DNA of 11,738 bases from JADCRZ01 sp039921525 (GTDB lineage Bacteria; Bacteroidota; Bacteroidia; Chitinophagales; Chitinophagaceae): contig JBDSBP010000380.1 of the NCBI GenBank assembly GCA_039921525.1, forward strand, positions 1 through 11,738, read 5' to 3'. The notes beneath the pieces are model-generated. The model saw only the letters and a list, made by a program, of their open reading frames with translations, ran no database searches and was not told where the DNA came from. How positions within the stretch are numbered: the stretch's first letter is position 1; every line of letters starts with the position of its first letter. Made by a program: the position numbers and the translations under genes. Of this stretch, positions 7,205 through 11,738 are shown in pieces.

Positions 7205-8850
7205 GTGAATCAGTCACAAATTTTTATTTCATATGCATCGGGAGGGGAAAGCGAAGCTATAGTTAAAGAATTGGAAGAATCGTTGCAGAATAAAGGATTA
7301 CAAACTATTCGTGATAAAAGAGACCTGGATTTCTAGGATTTGATCACCGATTTTATGAAAAGAATTGGCACGGGCAAGGCTGTGGTAGTAGTAATAGGCG
7401 ACCGGTATCTTAAGTCGCCCTACTGTATGTTTGAACTTTTGGAGATTTATCGTAACCGGGATTTTATAGATCGTATTTTCCCTATTGTATTGTAGGATGC
7501 ACCTATTTATGAGCCCGTTCAAAGATTAAAATATTTAAGCTACTGGCAGGAGAAGAAAGCTGAACTTGGAAGTGAAATTCAAAATTTTGGTCCGGAAGCG
7601 ATTACCATGGTGGGAGATGATTATAAAATCTATCATAGAATATTCAGTAACATCGGTGACGTGACGAGTTTATTGAATGATATAAATGCACTTACCCCTC
7701 AAACTCACAGGGCATCAGATTTTCAACAGTTGTACCAGGCCCTGCTTCAACGGCTGGACGTGGATTCGAGGATCCATAAACAAACACTTACAAAGGATCT
7801 GCTAAAAAAATTATCTCTTGGCTCGCAGCAATACTATAATGAACTCACTGGCATCAATGGTCCATATCACCATTTAGATATAACACGGGAAATTTTAGCC
7901 GGCATTCACCCAATGGAAACGCTGCCTGGTGCTACGGAAGCTATGTTACATAACACCGTCAGGAATAGGAAGGATGAAGAACTTCTCCTGGAAAACACCC
8001 CGCAGGAGTTATGAAAGCAAGAGAAACCGCACATGATTTTACTCGGCGATGGTGGCATGGGAAAAACCGTTTCACTAATTCATTTTTGGAAAACCTTATT
8101 AGAAAGCAATTCAAAAAATGGCGGAGAAACCATCCCTCTGTTTATCACGTTGCTCGAGTACAATTCGGTAACCGAAGACGAATATGCCAATTTTATTGCC
8201 AAACGGATTGCCTGGCATTACCTGGGCCTGAAAGAAGATCGGGGCGATACAATCAATTTGCTTTGGGATGTTTTTAAAATCGCTCCTCCAAATGGTCTGC
8301 CAAATATTTTATTGCTTTTGGATTGATTTAATGAGGTAACTGTAGGCTCATCTGAAAGGAGGCATTTGCTGTTGGAACTGCAGGATCTCCGTCAGAAAGC
8401 TAAGTCTGTACAGATAGTACTCAGTTCCCGCTACGAGATAAGTTTCACCTGGGCGGAAGGGTTTCATATGCTGGAACTGCTACCCCTGAACGAAGAGAAA
8501 GTAGAAGCTTACCTGCAAGCCCGGCAAATATTTTTTCCTCCTGATCAACGACTGCGGAAAATTATGCAAAATCCGATGATGCTTACTTTGTTTGCCAATG
8601 TCAATGAAATTATTGAGCGGTACAAAGGCGACAAACAGTTCGACTTTAAACCACGAACTACTACACAGGGCGAATTGATATGGAATTTTATGGAGGCCCA
8701 GGTTGTAACGCTTTTTAAGGTGTATAATACTAATGCTGCCGGGTACTATTATCATAAATTCATGATACGGCATTTTCTGTGATGAAGAAGATAAGAAGCA
8801 ATGGAATGAGACAATAAAAGATGCGTTTAATATTAAGCCTGTTGCCTGAC
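7205..8850 (+). pseudogene. Degraded TIR-NACHT (STAND) immune NTPase
   Basis: Relic of a TIR-NACHT protein, a class known for antiphage NAD-depleting immunity. One frame from GTG 7205 to TGA 8782 (526 codons) holds four internal stops: TAG at 7334 (codon 44), TAG at 7493 (97), TGA at 8012 (270) and TGA at 8324 (374). Both domains read through them. The TIR has IFISYA (6-11), RDKRDL (36-41) and SPYCMFEL (71-78) with the presumed catalytic Glu77. The NACHT has Walker A GDGGMGKT (281-288), Walker B LLLLD (369-373) interrupted right after by the stop where Gly is usual (GGA to TGA), then SSRYE and NPMMLTLF. After 8770 a different frame reads coding-like (DEEDKKQWNETIKDAFNI) to TGA 8847, suggesting a frameshift. 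The C-terminal sensor is absent. It starts 65 nt after the glycosidase-like gene. Fragments may be expressed, but full-length protein is unlikely without readthrough. Confidence 0.88.
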
Positions 8851-8999
8851 GGCAATGCTGATCGGTATATTATTTCCTAATTATTCATTTTTAAACACAA
8901 TACTTCTATTCTCTAATTGCAACTTTACTATTTTGTTCGATCGATATCCCACTTCCTGTTTTTAGTTGGATTGGGCTCCAAATTGTAATATGATCTTCG
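8851..8999. other. AT-rich spacer between two convergent pseudogenes
   Basis: AT-rich DNA with no recognisable coding, repeat or strong hairpin. The missing C-terminal part of the TIR-NACHT gene would have been expected here, but I see no trace of it. Confidence 0.5.
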
Positions 9000-9709
9000 T
9001 TACGGTTGCTGCAACGCAGCCTGCTCAAGCGCAACAGGATTAAACCGAATTTCCTTTATCTGTCCCTTAAACCAATTCACTTTATTTAACCGAACACCCA
9101 ATGAAATTTCACCCGTTGTCATTGGTACAAAATTTACATCCCCTTCCAATTCCAAACTGGCGTTTACATAAGTAGTCATTTTTTTTCCATCATACACCAT
9201 GGCTGCCCAGTACCAGTTATCACCCTCGTGCAGTTTAGTAGAGTCAATAAGCGTGAGGCCTTCGTTCGTTTTTCCATTCTTTAAAAAAGTATCGAGATAC
9301 CAATCGCCTTTTGGAGTGCCCTTATTTCCACCGTGCCCCTGTTGGCATCTTTGTCCTGGAAATGAATAAAACCTGGTGCTGGTGGCCCATCGGATGCTGG
9401 TTTAAAAAGAACTTCAATGGTAAAACGCGGCCAGCCGTCAATTGGAATTGTTGGTAAAATCAACCCATCATTCACACCGTTAAAAAAAAGAGAGGTTCCT
9501 GTGGCGTCTTTTATGATTAATGGATTGCCAAGAATAGCCGGAGAAAAATTCCCGACAAGTGCCGGATCCTGCAGTTTCCAGGTAATAGTTTGGGCGGGTT
9601 GAATTATGATAGTACCCAACAGTAAGACAAAGGCACGACTAAGAAAAATAATGACTGCTATAACGCCGAACAACACCCGCAAAAAAGATAATATTTCATG
9701 ATGGAGCAA
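9000..9709 (-). pseudogene. Frameshifted LamG/concanavalin-like jelly-roll protein
   Basis: A small exported LamG-fold protein broken by a one-base frameshift. The upstream part (9709 to about 9318) reads a hydrophobic leader ending in QPAQ, then ITWKLQDP, FNGVNDGLILP, FTIEVLFKPASDGP and FIHFQDKDANRGTVEIR, before running out of frame. The next frame resumes with TPKGDWYLDTFLKNG, then STKLHEGDNWYWAAMVYDGKKM, GVRLNKVNWFKGQIKEIRF and TAA at 9000-9002. Joining at 9317/9318 with one added base gives a continuous domain of about 236 aa, so a single-base deletion is the simplest cause. The 5' end is also suspect: the open frame begins at TTG, with no ATG, and an ATG at 9697-9699 is in another frame. 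In Bacteroidota such proteins occur near carbohydrate genes; a lectin-like or hydrolase role is inference. Confidence 0.82.
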
Positions 9710-9773
9710 GATAGATAAATTTACAATCGATCACGGTGACCATATTTAACTTAACTTTCTAAAAAATACAACC

Positions 9774-10154
9774 ATGAGGGCTCTATTGATATCTATTCAG
9801 CGCGATGTTCGTTTGTTTAATCCTGCCGGCACCACCAACCAAAACTTCTTCACCCGATTCATTACTTATTACTGTAATTTTGAAACACCAGCAGGATAAA
9901 AAATTTGAAAATCCAGGAAATTCAGAATAACAATAAATATTGGGAGACATCTCATAAAAACAAACAAGGGTATTTTCTGGTATGCATTGATGGGATTGGG
10001 ACAGGTTGTATCGTTAATGGTTGCGGCCAGGGATATAAGAATTTTAAAGCTGTCTGTTGGAAATGCTGCCTGGCCGGTATTTAGTACAGAAATTTATCCT
10101 ACTTATGATTATATGCAAATATGGAAAGATCATTTGAAGGAGGTGAAGAAATGA
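9774..10154 (+). pseudogene. Short exported-type protein of unknown function, split over three frames
   Basis: Pieces of one small protein lie in successive frames. An ATG at 9774 gives MRALLISI. A second frame (about 9796-9913) gives FSAMFVCLILPAPPT, like the end of a signal peptide, then LLITVILKHQQDKKFEN. A third frame (from 9914) gives QEIQNNNKYWETSHKNKQ. A fourth segment, back in the first frame (about 9969-10154), gives FWYALMGLGQVVSL, then SVGNAAWPVFSTEIYPTYDYMQIWKDHLKEVKK and TGA. The order VILKH..., EIQ, WY.MMG.GQVV, AW, TE.YPTYD matches a widespread family of about 110-130 aa that I recall from many bacteria but cannot name or assign a function. At least two frameshifts are needed, three if the N-terminal piece belongs. 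It is divergent from the LamG relic and ends 55 nt before the oxidoreductase ATG. Confidence 0.72.
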
Positions 10155-10210
10155 GTTATTGTAATATTGAAATAAGCCTTGCATTAAAACTGATTAAACA
10201 AATAATATAA
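10151..10210 (+). other. 19-codon ORF bridging to the oxidoreductase start
   Basis: An ATG at 10151 overlaps the stop of the preceding relic (ATGA) and is preceded by AAGGAGG (10137-10143) at an ideal 7-nt spacing. It encodes MSYCNIEISLALKLIKQII, and its TAA (10208-10210) overlaps the ATG of the oxidoreductase (TAATG). This geometry suits translational coupling or a leader peptide. However, the AAGGAGG also encodes Lys-Glu-Val of the relic, and Bacteroidota depend little on Shine-Dalgarno pairing. It may be accidental. Confidence 0.3.
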
Positions 10211-11667
10211 TGAATAAGCCAATAAAAAATTCCCGTAGGGATTTTATAAAAACCGGCGCCCTGACAGCCGCAGCATTCACCATTGTGCCTCGCCATGTTT
10301 TAGGTGGCAAAGGCTTTACTGCCCCTAGTGATAAATTGTTAATCGCCGGGGTAGGGGCAGGGGGCAAAGGTCAGTCAGACATTGCTAATTTCGCTAAAAG
10401 CGGCAAAGCCGAAATCGCATACTTATGCGATGTGGATGACCGGCGTGCAGAGGTAACCGTTAAAGCATTTCCCAAAGCAAAATATTACAAAGACTGGCGC
10501 GAACTGTTTGAAAAAGAATCAAAAAACTTCGATGCTGTTTCCGTATCCACACCAGATCATAACCATGCCATTATTGCCATGCACGCCATGCAGTTAGGTA
10601 AACACGTGTATGTTCAAAAACCTTTAACCCATGATATTTATGAAGCCCGCATGCTTACACAGGCTGCTAAAAAATATAAGGTAGTAACGCAGATGGGAAA
10701 CCAGGGCGCATCAAATGACGGAACACGTCAGCTAAAAGAATGGTACGACGCAGATGTAATCGGCGACGTTCATACCGTTTATTGTTGGACCGACAGGCCC
10801 ATCTGGCCGCAGGGTATTCCCTGGCCAACTACAAAAGCGGACGTACCAAAAGAACTGGACTGGAACTTATGGCTGGGCACAGCTCCGGAAAAAAATTATA
10901 TTGACAAACTGGTACCTTTTAACTGGCGTGGCTGGTGGGACTATGGTACAGGCGCTTTGGGAGATATGGGATGTCATTTGGTGGAAGCACCGTTCAGGGT
11001 GTTAGACCTGGAATATGCAATGGACGTACAAGCTTCTGTGGGTACGGTCTTCGTTGATGCCATGAAACAAGGTTACTTTCCGGATAGCTGCCCGCCTTCA
11101 AGCCATGCGACGCTAACGTTTCCGAAAACGGCTAAAACAAAAGGTAAGGTTACACTGCATTGGATGGATGGCGGTATTCAGCCTGAACGTCCGGAAGAGT
11201 TGGGCGCCAATGAAATGTTTGGAGACGGCAAAAATGGCATATTGTTCATTGGTACCAAAGGTAAAATGTTGGCGAATACATATAGTGCCAAGGCAAGGTT
11301 GTTGCCATTAAGTCGTAACGAAGAAGTGAAAATTAAACAAACGATTGAACGCGTACCCGGCGAAGCTAACGGGCACTATGGACAATGGGTGGAAGCTGCC
11401 ATTGCAGGTTATGGTAAAAAAGAAGTCAGCTCGCCATTTGAAAAAGCAGGCCCATTAACGGAAGCCCTGCTGATGGCAAATCTTGCCATTCGAGGGTATG
11501 ATATTCAAAAACCTAAAGCCAGCGGCCAGGGTTTCGATTACCCCGGAAGGTTTATCAAATTATTGTGGGATAATCAAAACATGAAGGTTACTAATTTGGA
11601 GGAAGCTAATCAATTTGTAAAACGGGAGTATAGAAAAGGATGGAGCCTTGGAAACGGGTTAACGTAG
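10210..11667 (+). CDS. Tat-exported Gfo/Idh/MocA-family oxidoreductase
   Basis: NAD(P)-binding enzyme of the Gfo/Idh/MocA family, 485 aa, acting on sugars or sugar derivatives, probably in the periplasm. A Tat signal is clear: NSRRDFIKT (7-15), then an Ala-rich stretch to about residue 32. The Rossmann fold follows, with LLIAGVGAGGKG (43-54) containing the GxGxxG motif, and CDVDDRRA (73-80) at the cofactor ribose position. STPDHNHA (113-120) and VQKPL (135-139) correspond to the family's EKP motif with Lys137. GDMGCHL (251-257) supplies the conserved His256. The length fits Bacteroidota members with a longer C-terminal domain. The leader before the ATG is AT-rich without Shine-Dalgarno; a 19-codon ORF ends on the ATG. 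The stop is TAG. Tat-exported relatives include NAD-dependent glycosidases (GH109-like) as well as dehydrogenases, and I cannot decide which this is. Confidence 0.92.
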   Translation: MNKPIKNSRRDFIKTGALTAAAFTIVPRHVLGGKGFTAPSDKLLIAGVGAGGKGQSDIANFAKSGKAEIAYLCDVDDRRAEVTVKAFPKAKYYKDWRELFEKESKNFDAVSVSTPDHNHAIIAMHAMQLGKHVYVQKPLTHDIYEARMLTQAAKKYKVVTQMGNQGASNDGTRQLKEWYDADVIGDVHTVYCWTDRPIWPQGIPWPTTKADVPKELDWNLWLGTAPEKNYIDKLVPFNWRGWWDYGTGALGDMGCHLVEAPFRVLDLEYAMDVQASVGTVFVDAMKQGYFPDSCPPSSHATLTFPKTAKTKGKVTLHWMDGGIQPERPEELGANEMFGDGKNGILFIGTKGKMLANTYSAKARLLPLSRNEEVKIKQTIERVPGEANGHYGQWVEAAIAGYGKKEVSSPFEKAGPLTEALLMANLAIRGYDIQKPKASGQGFDYPGRFIKLLWDNQNMKVTNLEEANQFVKREYRKGWSLGNGLT

Positions 11668-11691
11668 GACTGCTGATACCACCCACCTTTT

Positions 11692-11738
11692 TGTCATTTC
11701 AGCCAAAGCGCTTAAAAGTATCATGTTGCAGATCCAAC
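11692..11738. repeat. Second locus of the intergenic repeat (cut by window end)
   Basis: TGTCATTTCAGCCAAAGCGC (11692-11711) is identical to 1667-1686. The bases that follow, CTTAAAAGTATCATG, instead resemble the flank of the third copy at 1781-1796 (GTAAGTGTATACTATG). It lies 25 nt after the oxidoreductase stop, so a role as a transcript-end hairpin is possible, but any partner arm lies beyond the window. Confidence 0.65.

Noticed and set aside
8011..8277. 88-codon ORF overlapping the NACHT P-loop region
   Set aside because: It is a shadow frame; the NACHT motifs GDGGMGKT and onward are in the other frame.
7205..8782. Genome-wide stop codon reassignment explaining the TAG and TGA codons in the TIR-NACHT frame
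   Set aside because: The intact genes here end normally at TAA, TGA, TGA and TAG, and two different stop codons would both need recoding. Decay is simpler.
1954..8850. A combined SNF2 plus TIR-NACHT defence island
   Set aside because: The SNF2 gene is on the other strand, separated by an intact glycosidase-like gene, and lacks methylase, nuclease or PLD partners typical of SNF2-containing defence systems.
1664..11711. Composite transposon or integrated island bounded by the shared 20-base repeat
   Set aside because: The repeat has several copies at one end, has no associated transposase or integrase, and sits in ordinary intergenic positions; a dispersed repeat family explains it better.

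Overview
The window reads as chromosomal DNA of a Bacteroidota bacterium, most likely a Chitinophagaceae-type soil or plant-associated species. The evidence is a moderate-to-low GC content, starts in AT-rich leaders with little Shine-Dalgarno signal, Tat-exported carbohydrate proteins, a lipoprotein with FG-GAP/VCBS repeats, and a TIR-NACHT relic. The family assignment is inference; no rRNA or tRNA is present to confirm it.

Layout. Four genes look intact. (1) Minus strand, 45-1553: a lipoprotein with one CxxCH haem motif followed by FG-GAP/VCBS repeats. (2) Minus strand, 1954-4572: a full SNF2-type helicase/translocase with all motifs. (3) Plus strand, 4821-7139: a Tat-exported glycosidase-like protein (GHL6-type barrel plus GH42-like middle domain). 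(4) Plus strand, 10210-11667: a Tat-exported Gfo/Idh/MocA oxidoreductase. Genes 2 and 3 are divergent across a 248-nt AT-rich region. Genes 3 and 4 fit extracytoplasmic carbohydrate turnover, as does the LamG relic between them.

The stretch from 7205 to 10154 is a gene graveyard. It holds (a) a TIR-NACHT (STAND-type immune NTPase) gene with four in-frame stops in one otherwise continuous frame of 526 codons, then a probable frameshift near its end; (b) a minus-strand LamG/jelly-roll gene split by a one-base frameshift near 9317; and (c) a short exported-looking protein gene split across three frames, whose end lies just before the oxidoreductase. A 19-codon ORF with the best Shine-Dalgarno match I noticed starts over the stop of (c) and ends over the ATG of the oxidoreductase.

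Intergenic DNA at 1664-1780 carries a dispersed repeat in inverted and direct copies. An exact 20-base piece of it recurs at 11692-11711, near the right end. I see no intact transposase, integrase, CRISPR array, tRNA or rRNA. The best candidate for a notable system is the TIR-NACHT defence gene, and it appears to be dead.
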